Positions 11,455-23,619 are shown, numbered from the stretch's first letter. The stretch is 64,000 bases of DNA from Desmodus rotundus (GCF_022682495.2 NC_071392.1:108738896-108802895); one strand, 5' to 3'. Notes: generated from the sequence alone by a model not told the origin. A program made the numbers and translations.

Positions 11455-12825
11455 AGGTTTAGCATAATTACTTAATTCCTCAAAGATTCTGAATCCTTAT
11501 GATTATACATCTAATGCTCTTTCTTATAGGTCTTATGTTTTAGCCACCTCAAGTCCATTTGAAAATGTATTGTGCATAAGCAAATAGACCTTTTCTAATG
11601 CTTAGCAACAGTCTAGAACCAAATGTTCTCAAACATTTGTCAAATCTAGACCAGAAGCCATCTCCTAAGGGCCTCGACTGAAACCCTGAAATTTGTTTTA
11701 TGGTCTTTCAGCCTTGGCTTTGGAAAAGCCATCAGGTTGCTAACTGCTTTAGGGATCATAATACCAACTTTGTTCCTAAAGAGAAGAAAAGGCTCTAAGA
11801 AAGAGAAACTTAATGCACAGAACGTGGAGTAAGAAAAGGCCCCCGAGAAGCTTTGCTGGCATGAGGCCCAAGCTCATGTTACCAGGAATATTTACATTAA
11901 AAATATATCTCCAGATTGACCAACAGCTCTGAGGTCAAGCTCAAAATCCTGCCTGGGAGTTCTTCAGTTTTATTACCGTTTGTCAGTTCGAGCTTTGGCT
12001 ATGATTTCTCTGCCTTCTGAGGCATAAAGGCAAATAGAGCAGAGTGAGGGGGCTGGAAGCCACAGCTCTGATGGAGTGAGGTGGGGATGAGGGGGTTCTG
12101 AGTTGTTTCAGCAGAAAAAGTCTGGTTGAAGTCCTGGTGATCGAGACTTTTTCTCACACATAGCAGCCTCTTTAAAGAAAAGGAAGTGCCCACTAGGAGT
12201 TAAGTAGCATTGTATCTTGCCTTATCTTCTGAGATGTACTTCTGGAGACACTTATTTCGTCCATCCCCTTTCCCCACCCACTCGGAGCCCCTTGAGAGCC
12301 CTTGCCAGCTGTAGAAGTGAAGGAGGGAGAGATTTATGGAGTTTCCATTGAAATTATAGTGACTCAGCCTTAAATATTGTATCCTAAGCCTGACTAAACA
12401 CCTGTCAGGAAAGCATGTAAAATGTAATTTCATTATTATTATTATGTTGTTTTAAAACAATTTACAGATTTATGTTCAAAGAAAAAAACAAGTGAATAAA
12501 TATTTTAAATTTTATTCTCTCTCAGGAGCAACATCAGTCAAGGTAATTCTGTAAGACACCACATAGTACAGAAAAAAAGCTCATGGTCACACAGAATGAG
12601 GGTTCAGGAATGTCGTTACTATACATTAAATATAAATAAAACAGAAGCTCTCACTCACATTCCCAGTCCCAGTTCTGAACACCTTGGTGCAAACCACGCC
12701 TCATATTTTGCTTAGTGCCGTTCTCAGGCTTCTTAGTAGATTGCTTTTTCAGCCCAGTTGGCCACGGTTTGCAATTTGGACTAGACATTGGGCGCCAATC
12801 ACCTTTCTATCTCTCAGTGTCGCAT
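11455..12825. other. Unassigned unique sequence
   Basis: No gene is visible. There is a short TTA-rich run at about 12430-12445 and an A-rich patch near 12480. The minus-strand open frames at 11999-12433 show no recognisable domain. Confidence 0.5.
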
Positions 12826-12829
12826 TCAG

Positions 12830-13060
12830 ACCTGTTTTCCAGTTCACAGATTCTCTCTTCAGTTGTGCCTATTCTAGTATTTAATTTGTTCATTAAGGCT
12901 TTTTTTCTATTTATTTTCTTTACTCTTTTCTTGAATTATTACTTGGTTCTTTCAAAAATATGTTTCTTATACCTTTTATTATATCATTTAATCTTTAATC
13001 ACATTTAACATAACTTTATTTTATAGACATTTCCAGATTGTCCTGTTTCCTTCGGTTCTT
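12830..13060 (-). repeat. HAL1/L1M-type LINE fragment, minus strand
   Basis: 'ccagttcacagattctctct', 'tcagttgtgcctattctag', 'tttaatttgttcattaagg' and 'acttggttctttcaaaaat' match the reverse of the region encoding the ORF1 coiled coil in old L1 and HAL1 elements. No frame is intact. Confidence 0.65.
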
Positions 13061-13064
13061 AGAG

Positions 13065-13065
<1 letters not shown>

Positions 13066-13098
<33 letters not shown>
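13066..13098. repeat. (TG)n microsatellite
   Basis: This is an uninterrupted TG array of about 16 units, directly following the L1-type fragment. Such tracts are length-polymorphic and can form Z-DNA. Confidence 0.97.
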
Positions 13099-13102
<4 letters not shown>

Positions 13103-13784
13103 GACTCACTGACTTTTTCTTATGGATTTTTAGTTGACTTCTGGTTCGGCTTCCCCTCTGGCCAGTCCCATAGGAGGAACACACCCCTTCTGGGTAGTAA
13201 TAAGGAAAGAGAAAGAGATAGATGTACAGGCAGAAAACTTCCTAGATACTTCCAGTTCCAGGCTAATCTTTCATGGAAAACAAGGATTTTTTAAAATTTT
13301 ATTACATCGTAATTCCTTCTGTTCAATTATGTGAATGAGTTGAATAGAGATAGACTGAGGATATGCAGCTTCATGATTAATTACCCATATCTTTTTGAAC
13401 CAGTAAGATAAACAACAAATAAAAAGTACCTAGACCTCTTTTGAGTATATAGATTTAAGTTAATTCTTATAAACTGAAGTTATGATCTCATCCCTTTGCA
13501 CCATAGGCTCTTCCCAAGTACATCCCCTAGGTGGCGCTCAACAGACTACAAGTGCCTCTTTCCATCATTCCCATGAGAAGGGAGGCTTATCCATCAGGAA
13601 GTGAGACATGTTGTGTTATAGTCTCTGTTGGTCCCTCTCTTACACTTGATTAAGCTTCAGGGGTGATCTCTGCTCATGCCACTCTTGCAGGTGCAGGAAT
13701 AAATACATTAAGTAGTTCTGTTCATTTTGACTTTTTATCTTGAAGATTGGGCAGCCTCCAGTAACAACCCCATCTCCAAACATC

Positions 13785-13895
13785 AGGCAAGAATGAAATA
13801 ATTTTTCAAGGTTACACAAGTGAGTAGATGAGCTAGAATTTGAACCTTGTCCTCTCTGATTCCAAAGTCAGTGTTTATTTTCTTGGCAGTTCACG
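13785..13895 (-). repeat. MIR SINE fragment, minus strand
   Basis: 'aaggttacacaagtgagtag', 'atgagctagaatttgaacc' and 'attccaaagtcagtg' match the reversed MIR core and head. Confidence 0.7.
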
Positions 13896-14178
13896 TCAGA
13901 AGGGAGTGGACGCATATGCCTACTGGATAAGAGGCCTTCCCAAAAATGCATAATTAAGGAACGTTTGCTTTCATTCTATCCTAAAAGTTAGTATGAATTT
14001 TACATTATAATGTATAATATTTTTCATCAGTGTTAAAATGAAAATGAGATCGTTTCTAATTCTGAATTAAATTACCTAGTTTTAATTTTAATCCCTTTGT
14101 CTTTGTAGGTGTTTTTCTCCTTTTCATTGAGGCCTTGTCTAGTTGCCCATCAAGAATCCAGGCTCCCTCAGCTTAATA

Positions 14179-15060
14179 GTGTTGTTGTGGGAATGTAGCT
14201 ACCCAATCAAGAACCTGATTTCTTGGCCTCCTTTGGGTAATACTGTAACAGCTGTGGACAGAGGCCCAGAACTTGGGGTACAGGCTGAGAAGCACCCAAA
14301 TCCCCACTATCATGGCTAGGGGAAAGGGAAGGGAGCAGGGCCATTGGGAGTTACTTTGCATATCTAAAGAACTTAGCCAGTGTTTTTGTAATGCTAACAG
14401 CTGTGCCTGCTGGGAGCCAGGGAGATGTGCATGACTCTTACCCTTGATGCAGCCCGGAGGTGGTCCCCCAGTTGCTGCATCTGCAGGAAGGCAGTTCTAC
14501 ACAACAGGGCCAAGCCTTCCCAGACTAACAATGGCAGCAGAGAAAGGCAGAAGAGACCAGAGTGCAGGTGGGTGTAGCCGGTTGTGGGAGGAGTTGGAAA
14601 TGGGGTTACGGAGGAAGACCCATGCCGGGATTTAAACCCCAGTGTGGGCAGCCATGCTCTCTTGACTATGCAGTTTGAAAGAATGCAGATGATCCCCACC
14701 AGCCTACTTGAGGAGGTGCCATGCAGTTTGGATTAAGAGTGGGAGCCTAGCCAAACATGGATGACTGGGAGAAGCTGGAATGTTAAAATGGGAATCTGCC
14801 CAGCTAAGCTACAGACTTCAATTTCTTTTCCTGGGAGATGGTACCTCTGACTGGCCTAGTTTGGCAAGGGGAGGAACGACTGTGCATGTTTATGGGTGTT
14901 TAGTTTTAAGGGACTTGGGACGTAAAACCAAATTCTACCATTATTCTCAACCTATATAACTTTTGAATAAATACTTCCTTGCCTTTCCATAAGACTCTGG
15001 CATTGGGAGTCGTGGTGTTTTTGGCAGCGGGCACTAGAACCCAGAGGAGTTCCTGTTACA
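14179..15060 (+). mobile_element. Putative endogenous retrovirus LTR
   Basis: The segment begins TGTTG and ends TTACA, which fits TG...CA LTR ends. Near its right end 'ctatataacttttgaataaa' carries an AATAAA signal at about 14967-14973. This is followed by a GT-rich stretch and 'ttggcagcgggcactagaac', a layout typical of an LTR U3-R-U5 boundary. I cannot name the family and see no paired LTR or internal viral coding region. Boundaries are a guess, and only the right third is reasonably supported. Confidence 0.3.
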
Positions 15061-15469
15061 ATATGACTAAGTTACACTCGTTGGGATATGGGTAGAGTGA
15101 TGTACACATTTATAAGCTTGACGTGTAAAAACCCTCCAGCTGAAATTTTCCTCTCTCCATCTGACACCTGGATGTGCTCAAGGAAACCTTAGAAATCATG
15201 TCTTAAAGATGGCTGAGCTTCCATCAATGAAGTCCTTCTCATGAAAGACACTCTACCCTCACTTTTGCCACCAACCAGATTTTATAAGAGCAATATATAA
15301 ATGTTTGATATGTTGCAGCATTATGATTTCATATTTATCTCTTACAACAGCTGGCTTTACTTTACTGTAACTTGCCCCTTGTCCCAGCCCTTCTCCTGGT
15401 CTGGCCAGCTTGCCCCAAGCAAGCCCCAGCCTCTGCTCCAAGGAAAAATGCATGTCAGCGTTGCTCCCT

Positions 15470-15945
15470 GTACTCATTTCCCAGGCTGTCATGTACATCG
15501 CCACAAACCGGACGGCTTAAACAACAGAAATGCATTCCCTAACAGTTCTGGAGGCCAGAAGTTCAACCTCAGTTTCAATGGGACCAAATCAAGGTGTTTA
15601 GAGGGCCACACTCTCTCTGGAGGCTCTTATGAAGAATCTATTCCTCACCTTTTCTGGCTTCCAGTGGCTTGTAGCCTTGCCTGGCTTACAGCCTCATCAC
15701 TCAAACCCTGCCTCCATCTTCACATTGCCCGCTCCTCTTTGTTTGCCAAGTCTCCTCTACTTCCCTCTTATAAAGACATGTGATTAGATTTAGGACCCAT
15801 GGGGATAGTACAAAGTGTTTCCCCAAAGTTAGGATCCTTAACTTAATTATATGCAAAAACGCTTTTTCCTTATAATTAAAGGTTCCAGGCATGAGGACCT
15901 GATATTTTGGGGGGCTGTTATTCATCCTGCTCCACCACCAAAAAT
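15470..15945 (+). mobile_element. MLT1-type MaLR LTR
   Basis: Landmarks are in MLT1 order: 'cttaaacaacagaaatgcat', 'acagttctggaggccagaag', 'ctcttataaagacatgtgat', 'tagatttaggaccca', then 'gatattttggggggctgtta' near the right end. It looks like a nearly full-length solitary LTR of the ERVL-MaLR class. The 160-residue open frame that spans its left part is a by-product. Confidence 0.85.
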
Positions 15946-15995
15946 GGCTTGAGTTGAGATCCAGAGATAAAGACTATAGGAGGAAAGAGCTCTTA

Positions 15996-16012
15996 AAAGG
16001 TGGAGGATGATG
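15996..16012 (+). repeat. Left target-site duplication of second Ves SINE
   Basis: The 17-bp flank 'aaaggtggaggatgatg' aligns with 'aaatggggaggaggatg' at 16190-16206, 14 of 17 identical. The purine-rich composition makes the match less decisive than for the first SINE. Confidence 0.55.
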
Positions 16013-16189
16013 CCCTGGCGGGGTGGATCCCTTGGGTGGAGCATCATCCCGGCTGCGGGTAAGATTCCCGGTCAAGGTGTGTATGGTAGGCAACTGATCA
16101 ATGTTTCTCACATTGATGTTTCCATCTCTGTCTCCCCCTTTCTCTCTCTCTAAAATCAATAAACATATCCTTGGGTGATGATTTAAGAA
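16013..16189 (+). mobile_element. Ves-type bat SINE, plus strand
   Basis: The tRNA-like head starts 'ccctggcggggtgg' and has a B-box-like 'aagattcccggtca'. The body contains 'ggcaactgatcaatgtttct' and 'acattgatgtttcc', a CT-rich segment, and 'taaaatcaataaacat' before an A-rich tail. This is the canonical Ves order and strong support for a bat genome. The family is L1-dependent and does not encode protein. Confidence 0.9.
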
Positions 16190-16206
16190 AAATGGGGAGG
16201 AGGATG
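16190..16206 (+). repeat. Right target-site duplication of second Ves SINE
   Basis: This is the partner of 15996-16012, with three mismatches in 17. Confidence 0.5.
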
Positions 16207-16429
16207 GTAAGTTGGGAGATACTAAGATCTTTCATTATCTTCTTTAATGGGGATAAGAAAATATTTTTGATACACACACCAGCACGCACACAAAGTGAGG
16301 CGAGGAGAGGGGCTCATGAATTCGGAGGGGAGTCTCAGGACACACAGGGAGCTGCGCATCACCTGGCTTGCACCCTGCAGCCGTGCAGACCACTGTCGCA
16401 GGGACGGCCTGCCTCTATTTCCTCCTTTT

Positions 16430-16580
16430 TACATCGTCAACAAATATTACTCAGAACTGACTGGGAAGCAGACAGTGCTCTATATGCTGGGCTACATCAA
16501 TGGGGAAGATGAAAACAAAGGTCCTTTCCTTGTGGGGCTTACATTCCAGCAGGGATAGCCAGTTAACAGTTCGCTTAATA
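16430..16580 (-). repeat. L2 LINE 3' end, minus strand
   Basis: 'caacaaatattactcagaac', 'tatatgctgggctacatcaa' and 'ggggcttacattccagcagg' match the reversed L2 3' end in order. Confidence 0.7.
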
Positions 16581-16999
16581 ACTAAATTACGTATAAATAA
16601 AATCATTCCATGGGCCCAGTTTCCAATCTTCTGGCATTTCTCCTGTTTCCTGGACTCCCTAAAGATTAGAAGTAGAAACCAATAAATCACAGCTGGGCAT
16701 TCTATCATCCTGGGTTGCACTCAGATCTTCTCTCAACAAATATTTTCAATTCCTTTTTATTGGGGATAGGGTTTTTAAACTTGTTTGTTTGTTTTTAGCA
16801 CATAGTAGGTTGTTGCATGACTTCCTATTGATTTGCACCTTAGAAAGCACTTACCCAGGGCAAAAATGCACTTTGCCCAGACAGCGCCCACTGCACCACC
16901 TCGTATTTTACTATTTATATTTTTGTTCATCTTTCCTTTCATCACTCTATTTCCTCTGCACTCCCCCTTCTCTGTTTCTCCCATTTAAGCTCACACTGG

Positions 17000-18035
17000 G
17001 CTGTACAGGCAGCCAGGAGACAGTCAGACAACCCATCACGGCCCCACCGACACCCCAGCCACTCCTGTCTGGCCCTGCTCTCGGCACAGTCTGATGAAAA
17101 GATGTCAGTGCAGACAAGCGTTTAACCTCCTCACCTCTCCCCTTTGCCCTCTGCCTTGTCTGAGCAGCAGTGGGGGAAGGTGGGAGTGAGAGAAAAGATT
17201 AAATCAGGTGGTTGAAAGCTAATACCATCTCTAAGCAACCCTCAAAGTGAGCCCAGGAATTTAAGCTGTAATATTATCCCCCAGGAAAAGGAGCAAGAAG
17301 ATGAGAAAGTCAGTGCCTTGCTGGGCTCAGTGTTGGGGTGCCCAGGCAAGGGTGGCGACAAGGAGGGGACAGCAGCCTGGCCTTAGCTGAGCTGCATCTG
17401 GGAGCAGAAAGAAAAGTGGGGCTCCCACAGCATCCATGTGGGAGCAATCAGGAACATGCCTGCCCAGGCTCCAGTGCTCTGGGGGGACATTCAGAACCTC
17501 CACACGAGTGCATGGAAAAGATATAGTTTGTTTTCTTCCCACCCTCACCCCCACTCCCACTAAGAAATGCTTCCCATTGTGTTTCCATGGGAGGCTTTTG
17601 TGGCTAATTTTGAAAAATGAAGTGAGCAGGTAAACTGGAGCTAATGGCCTCAACCCCAGGGCAGACATCTGGGGCGATGTTGACTTTGTTGCCAGAGAGC
17701 CAGCTGGCCTTTGCACCACTCCCCCCGGCAGCCCCACTCCCTGCAGGCCTCCAGAGGGGCTCCAGGTTCTAATAAACCAACTGCGGAGTCCCTGATGCTG
17801 TGGCTGCCACTGCCCAGGCCTCTTACTGAAGCTCCTTGAGTGTTTGTTTTAGGAATGAGCTTGCCCTAGGCACACCTCGAGAACGGCTTCTCCCTCATCC
17901 TGAGATGCAACAGCTTCCCAGCAGCCCTTCCTTTGCCAGGGAAAACGATTCTCCGATGCAAGGAGAGGGAGACTGCTGAACTTGTGACAGGAGCATCCCT
18001 CATGAGTTTGTCCTAATGACCACGATGGTAGGGAG
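17000..18035. other. Unassigned GC-richer unique sequence
   Basis: No gene is supported. Overlapping open frames on both strands at 17327-17737 reflect GC-rich composition rather than a domain. There are no CpG-island-like clusters and no recognisable repeat. Confidence 0.5.
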
Positions 18036-18044
18036 AAAACTAAC

Positions 18045-18215
18045 CTCCTCTACACCAGGTGCTGTGCAAGCAGGTGCTCTGCACACCCCGTCCTGACGAT
18101 CACGGGACATGAGATCGTTGTTTCTCATTTTATCGATGGGAAAACTGCAGTTTAGTGCAGGTAACAGACCGAAAACCACAGCGACTAGTGCTGATGTCAG
18201 ATGTAGGTGCAGGTA
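18045..18215 (-). repeat. MIR SINE, minus strand, diverged
   Basis: 'caggtgctgtgcaagcagg', 'tctcattttatcgatgggaa' and a cagtttagtgcaggtaaca-like segment give the reversed MIR order. Confidence 0.6.
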
Positions 18216-18254
18216 TGATTATTTAGTGCCCGGCTTAACAGTGTTGTTCCTGAG

Positions 18255-18345
18255 GTGCTCGCCCAGATGCAGTCCCGGCTCTGCCGCTGACTTGCTGGGA
18301 ACCCCAGGCGAGTAAAGTTAGCTCTCTGGGCCTTCCTTATTGCTC
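18255..18345 (+). repeat. MIR SINE fragment, plus strand
   Basis: 'cccggctctgccgctgactt' followed by 'ctctctgggccttcc' matches the MIR core. It lies head to head with the minus-strand copy to the left. Confidence 0.6.
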
Positions 18346-18635
18346 AATGTATTCAAGAAAAAGAGTAACAGTTTCTGCTTCTTGGATTGCTGTCCCCATA
18401 CAACTAGGTGCTCGAAAGCTATTTGCCGTTGATACTGCAACTTCAGTGATCTTTCCACTGAACTGCAGTTGGTTTCCAGAGAGGAGAGAGATGTGTGGTA
18501 TCTAAGCATACAGGAAAACCCAAAGACATGCTCAGATGGCCCAGCTTGGCTGCAGGTGCTCTGATTTAGATGGTCCCCATTGGGTGGGATGAAGTGGCTT
18601 TCTCCATTCCAAAGCAGGGTCTGCTTCCCACCACT

Positions 18636-18636
<1 letters not shown>

Positions 18637-18667
<31 letters not shown>
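18637..18667. repeat. (GT)n microsatellite
   Basis: This is an uninterrupted GT array of about 15 units. Confidence 0.97.
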
Positions 18668-18669
<2 letters not shown>

Positions 18670-18965
18670 GGCAGGATGAGGGGTGTCAGAGAAGGACTTG
18701 CCACACCTGGGCCAAGGAATGAGGTCTGGCTTCCCTACATCCCCCTGTGCTGGGGGCTAATCCATTTTTGGTGGCAGAAGGTCACCTCCCCAGAACTGGT
18801 GGGAATCAGCCCCATGAACAACTGGGATCTGTAAGGTCACCCGAGAGTGAAGCTCTACAGCTTCGTCCCCATCCTTTGCCTCGGTCTGGTGCCATGTAAA
18901 GAAAAGAGAAAGGAAAGTTGGTAGGACCCTTCTCCCTGCAAAATGGCCCTGATTTTTTATTGTTC

Positions 18966-19075
18966 CTTCATTCATTCATTCATTCATTCAACACATTTTC
19001 TCAGTATTCGCCACATACCAGGCATGGTACTAAGTGCTTCACAAGACCAGAGAGGGAAAAGGCATGTACAGTTAC
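18966..19075 (-). repeat. L2 LINE 3' end with (ATTC)n tail, minus strand
   Basis: An ATTC tract at 18966-18990 is followed by 'acacattttctcagtattcg', 'accaggcatggtactaagtg' and 'cacaagaccagagaggga', the reversed L2 3' end. Confidence 0.75.
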
Positions 19076-19859
19076 ACATGGGTGTACATTTTCTCCATTA
19101 AAGTGCCCCTCCCACCCTTCACTGTAAGTCAGAAGTTCGGAGGGAGGCACAGAAGCCAGGATGCATGCACACACAAAACACAGAGTAGGGGGCATTCCGC
19201 TGATGGGGATCGCATTCACCGTTCCATGACAGCCACACACAAAACCCTTGTATCTGTTTGCATCCTTCCACTCCTGCCCATGTGCCCCCACCCCAGCACT
19301 CCACTGCTCTGCTTCCCCACACGGTCACATTCCCCTGACTCCACGTCTGAGTTTACAAGGAGGGACTGTCCAGCAGGGGTTCAGAGTGAGCCCCATACCT
19401 TCACAAAGAGCAAGTCTGCATTTCCTTCATGCAGAACATCAAACGGAATGCCTCCCCTGGGCCCCTGATATCCATGTTGCCACCTCATTAATGACTATCT
19501 GGGGCAAGGTTTTACGAGGTATCAGGGCAGATGGAACAGATACGGGAGAAAGACGTCTTCTAGGCTGAGTCACCACGGGGATAAAAGCAATGCTGACCTT
19601 TTTGTGTATCTTCCCAAGTCACGAGCATGAATTTACTGGGTTTTTACTCCATGCCCACCAGTTGCTCGCAAGTCTGGGAACACCCAGGAAAGCACAGTTG
19701 CTTTGCTGGAGGAGTTTGAAGGCTCAGCTTCAGAGCAAACTAGAAATGCATGGGAGGACTTGGTTCCAGACCTTCCTGCTCTCTCGGTGGCGGCAGTGGA
19801 AAATCACAGTGTCTCAGTATCCAGAAAGACAGTCATGGATACCTCCGTTTCCAGGTAGT

Positions 19860-19935
19860 GTTATCTGGTGGCTGTGGAGAGGGTACCTAGCACAAAGTGG
19901 ATCCTCAATAAACAAATGCAATTGAAGAGATGACT
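19860..19935 (+). repeat. L2/MIR-type 3' end fragment
   Basis: The sequence 'gggtacctagcacaaagtgg' followed by 'atcctcaataaacaaatgca' fits the common L2 or MIR tail. It is short, so the class is uncertain. Confidence 0.45.
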
Positions 19936-20171
19936 CAAAAACTAAATGAATAAGAGACAGGAGGGAGGTAGCAGCTGCTACGTCCAGACAGTGGTGATGT
20001 GTGTAGCGCTGTCGGGAGAGAAGAGGTCTGGGGGCTGAGGCGATGCCCAGCAAAAGCTAAACTAAGTGCTTTAAGATTCTGCAAGGAAAAAAGGGCTTCA
20101 GACGTTTAACCATTGTAGGAAAACTGAGACACAAGCCCAGTCATCAGCGCTGGGTGCAAATGTCTGGTGTG

Positions 20172-20192
20172 ATAAAAAATAATAATAATAAT
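20172..20192. repeat. (AAT)n short microsatellite
   Basis: This is a short AATAATAAT array directly before a reversed MIR. Confidence 0.85.
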
Positions 20193-20194
20193 GG

Positions 20195-20350
20195 CCACAA
20201 TATATTGAGCTCCTACTATATGTCAAGAACTTTCTAAATGCCTTACATTTACTTTTCTTAACCAGACACATAGACACTATATGTATTCCAAATTTGCAGA
20301 AAAATGAAAAAAGAAGACAGGTTCAAAACCTCTTCCACTCCCTTACTGCT
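20195..20350 (-). repeat. MIR SINE, minus strand
   Basis: 'atattgagctcctactatat', 'gtcaagaactttctaaatgc' and a later 'ccaaatttgcagaaaaatga' match the reversed MIR 3' half. Confidence 0.7.
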
Positions 20351-20739
20351 GTGATTCAAATCCAAGTAGTCTGATTCTGGACTTGCATTCCTAAGACAAC
20401 TCTTGAGGCAGAGGAATAACTCAATTGATTGGTGGGTGTCTGGGGCTCCTCCCACACAAAAGGGCAAGATCATGTCCAGACTCCAGCTCTGGGGGGGACT
20501 AAATCAGTCCTACAGGGTTGACTGAGGAACTGGAGGAGGTGTGACTGTGGGAAGCATCTTCCTTGAGTGGGCAGGGAACAAGCTGCGTCGGGCTGCAGGT
20601 GTAGACAATGGTGAACAGTGGTGCCCATGTCTTTGACCTTCTCTGTTCTTTATCCCGGGTCTCTAAATCGCCACTGTTACACACTCACAGAGCTTCTGAT
20701 CTCAACTCCATGCTGGTGGATCCTGAATTTACATCTCCT

Positions 20740-21310
20740 CTCCTATTTCTCTTCCAGGCTTCCATCGCACATTCCAAAACGCTTCCTGGTCTGTGCCTCA
20801 GATGCCCAGCCAGCAGCTCAAAGTCGACTCAAAGCCATAACTAACGTCTTTCTTCCCAACTCAATCTGCTCCAATGTCTTTTCTTTCTTCTGTCTGCCCA
20901 CGACATAGTCATTCTCTCAGTTTCCAGGTGTCCAAGCCTCGGAGCCTCCAGATCTGTCTCTTCCTTTCCACAACACGAAATCAGTTATGAACCCTTGCTA
21001 ATTTTCCTCTTTTGACTTTTAAAAAATGAATTATAGTTAAAGAAAGTTGTGTTAATCTACCTCTGCAGCTACGTTTTCATCAGCACCGCCATTCCTGCCG
21101 CTCATCCCTGCATTCCATTGCTTCTGGCTTGAAATCCTGCATGGAGTCTAGGTTGATTTTTGCCTCCAGTTTTTCTCTCCTTGGTTCCATCCCCCACATG
21201 CTGCCAAACCAATCTCTCGAAAGTGCACTTCTGAACATGTCACTCCCCCGAGCAACAAGCTTCGACGGCTCCCCATTGTCTGCCAAATGTCCAGATTCCT
21301 AATCATGGCT
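20740..21310 (+). repeat. L2 LINE, 3' portion
   Basis: The right half is clear: 'catgctgccaaaccaatctc', 'gaacatgtcactcccccgag', 'ggctccccattgtctgcc', then 'aatgtccagattcctaatca'. The left half, with pyrimidine-rich words, is less certain. No reading frame survives. Confidence 0.6.
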
Positions 21311-21334
21311 TTTCACATCCACTTAGATCTGGTC

Positions 21335-21445
21335 TCAACTCAGTGCACATTTATTGAGTCCTACTTAGTCCTAGGCCCTGCGCTAGAGGTTGTCAATGAA
21401 CCCAGGATGCTTCCTGCCCTTTGGGGGGAAAAAGAAGATAAGCTG
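21335..21445 (-). repeat. L2 LINE 3' end, minus strand
   Basis: 'cacatttattgagtcctact', 'agtcctaggccctgcgctag' and 'ggatgcttcctgccctttg' match the reversed L2 3' end. It abuts a plus-strand L2 copy. Confidence 0.7.
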
Positions 21446-22169
21446 GTCCCCAAATCTCTAGCCAGTGCTTCTTCCCACTCACACCCACAGCTGGAGGGGT
21501 GAAGTTGGGTTTTGCTGTTCTCTGGAACTCCTTAGCAGTTTTTTTGATTCTGTGTTCAGGAACTTCCCCACATTAATCTTCAACCAAACGTCTCCTGCTT
21601 TAATATTTCTCCATGAAGATGACCGTGAGTGTCCCCATCAAAGACGGATGCTCCTTAGTACTCACCTTTACACATCTGTCATGATGGGTTACGATCCTCT
21701 GTACATTACAGGCTGTAGCTACCTGTTATCACTCTCAAACCTTCATTCCCCAAACTGATGTGCAACAGGAAGCTCTTCCCCAGAGTGTGAATTTATGTGT
21801 GTTCTTAGAAGAAAAAGTCAGTGACCTCTGGTAGTGCTGGCATTCAACACAATATGACAGGTTGCTCTCCTGCATGCCTTTCAGAGAACTTACCAATTGT
21901 ATTTCTGTACTAAGAATCTCCAAGAAAATTGTGTCATATGCAATATTTTTAAAACACATGAAAATATGAGATATTTTCCTCATATTTATTTTTTATAAAA
22001 CCAATCCACATCTCCTAGACATAGCATATCAGAAAAACACAGTTCAGGAAACAGTGCCCATTACTCAGTAGGACCACTGAGTAATGGCGAGAACAGTAAC
22101 CGTAAGAAAAAGGGTTGTTTTATGTGGATTTGCTCTGGGGTTGCCACTACACCAAGAGATTTTACATCC

Positions 22170-22305
22170 AGGTTTTTACTTAATTTTCACAAAAATCCAA
22201 CGCATGGGTGCAAATCTTAACCCATTTTACAGATTTGGAAACAAAGGCTCAGAGCTGTTAACTAACATTCCCAAGGTCATTATCATCAAGGAAACAGTTA
22301 AAATA
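22170..22305 (-). repeat. MIR SINE, minus strand
   Basis: 'cttaacccattttacagatt', 'tggaaacaaaggctcagag' and 'aactaacattcccaaggtca' match the reversed MIR core. Confidence 0.75.
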
Positions 22306-22479
22306 CAACATGAAGCCGATCTCTCCTGGAGTCTGTACACTTGCAGGGAGGGAGCCTCTTTTTAAAACCTCTGCTTTCCCTTTACCCTCCACCCAAATCC
22401 ATGATGGGCTGTGGCCCTTGAACACTTGGGGCTTTGGTTCTGCGGTCCAATTTTGCACTGGTGCTTTCATGCTCTGCGA

Positions 22480-22700
22480 TAGAGAGAGTAGAAAGAACAC
22501 CGCCACACAGCCTCTGGGCTCCAGAGACCTGAGTGTACGACCCCAAATCTGCCTCTAATTAACCACGTGTCATTAGGCAAAGAACTTTTTCCCTCTGGGG
22601 CCCAGTTTCCTCAGCTGTAAAATAACAGTGAGGTGGGACTCGTTGATATCTGAGGTCCTTTAACCTCGTTTGACCACGCTCTTCTCTTTGCCAAGTTTCT
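22480..22700 (+). repeat. MIR SINE, plus strand
   Basis: 'aaatctgcctctaattaacc', 'cgtgtcattaggcaaagaac' and 'ccagtttcctcagctgtaaa' follow the MIR core closely. Confidence 0.75.
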
Positions 22701-22704
22701 GTGA

Positions 22705-23600
22705 TTAACAGAATTAGATGAGTCAAGCCCATTGTGTCTGACACCAAAGGAGCTGGAACTGTCCCTCCGAGGAATTGAGGACATGGCCGACTCACTGTGT
22801 GGACTCTGAGGCCACCTCAGTGACCCAAAGTCACTGCAGCGTGAGGAGCCGAAGCATTGCCTTTTACCAAATATGTTCTTCCAGTATTTTTGTTAATGTG
22901 CAACACCAAGTAAATTTAAAATCTTTATTTGGATGATAAAAAAAAGTATAAATCAATTATTAAATGAAACAACCCAGATGGGATACATTTCCTTTGCAAT
23001 ATACGTGTGATTAAAAATTGAGGAGAAAAATGTTTGTAGAAAATATGTTTTGTATTTCCGAACCAAGAGCTCTTGCAGAGTAGTGTGGGACTTCCGGAGC
23101 ACCGACATGCAGCTTTTTTAGCCATCCTTCAGTGAACCATCAAACCCCAGTTGTCTTGGAGACCCACCTGCATCCTGGGATGTGTTCTCCATTGAGCAGC
23201 TAAAAGGGCTTGAAGTCTTCCAGGGCAACAAACTTCAACTGTAGTTCACCTCTTGGGAAACTTCATCCACACAAGATGTCTATCTCTTGACCCCAGAGCC
23301 TTACGTGGCACCAAGGAAAGAAATAAAGGAACAATCGAGGTTAATGGGAGTTTGGGGTTTTCCTGAAGCAAAGTACAGAATTTCAGAGATGGAAATTTTA
23401 GTCTCAAAATGATTCCCATTTAATTATTCCTATCCAGAGAATGAGAAATTAAGGGTTAGCCAAAGCAGCTTTAAGAGCTGGAGGAAGGAGGATAACTAAA
23501 AAGAAACCTTAAGATTCTCTTACTAATTAAAAAGCTCTGAGAATTGGACTCAAAAGACTTAGATTTTAATATGAGTTCTGCACTAGTTATGACAGTACTA
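22705..23600. other. Unassigned unique sequence
   Basis: There is no gene or nameable repeat. An AT-rich patch lies at 22900-23060. Confidence 0.5.
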
Positions 23601-23619
23601 ATGCTGCCATTTTCATTAT

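Noticed and set aside
15301..15783. 160-residue plus-strand open frame
   Set aside because: Most of it lies inside the MLT1 LTR at 15470-15945, so it is repeat-derived and noncoding.
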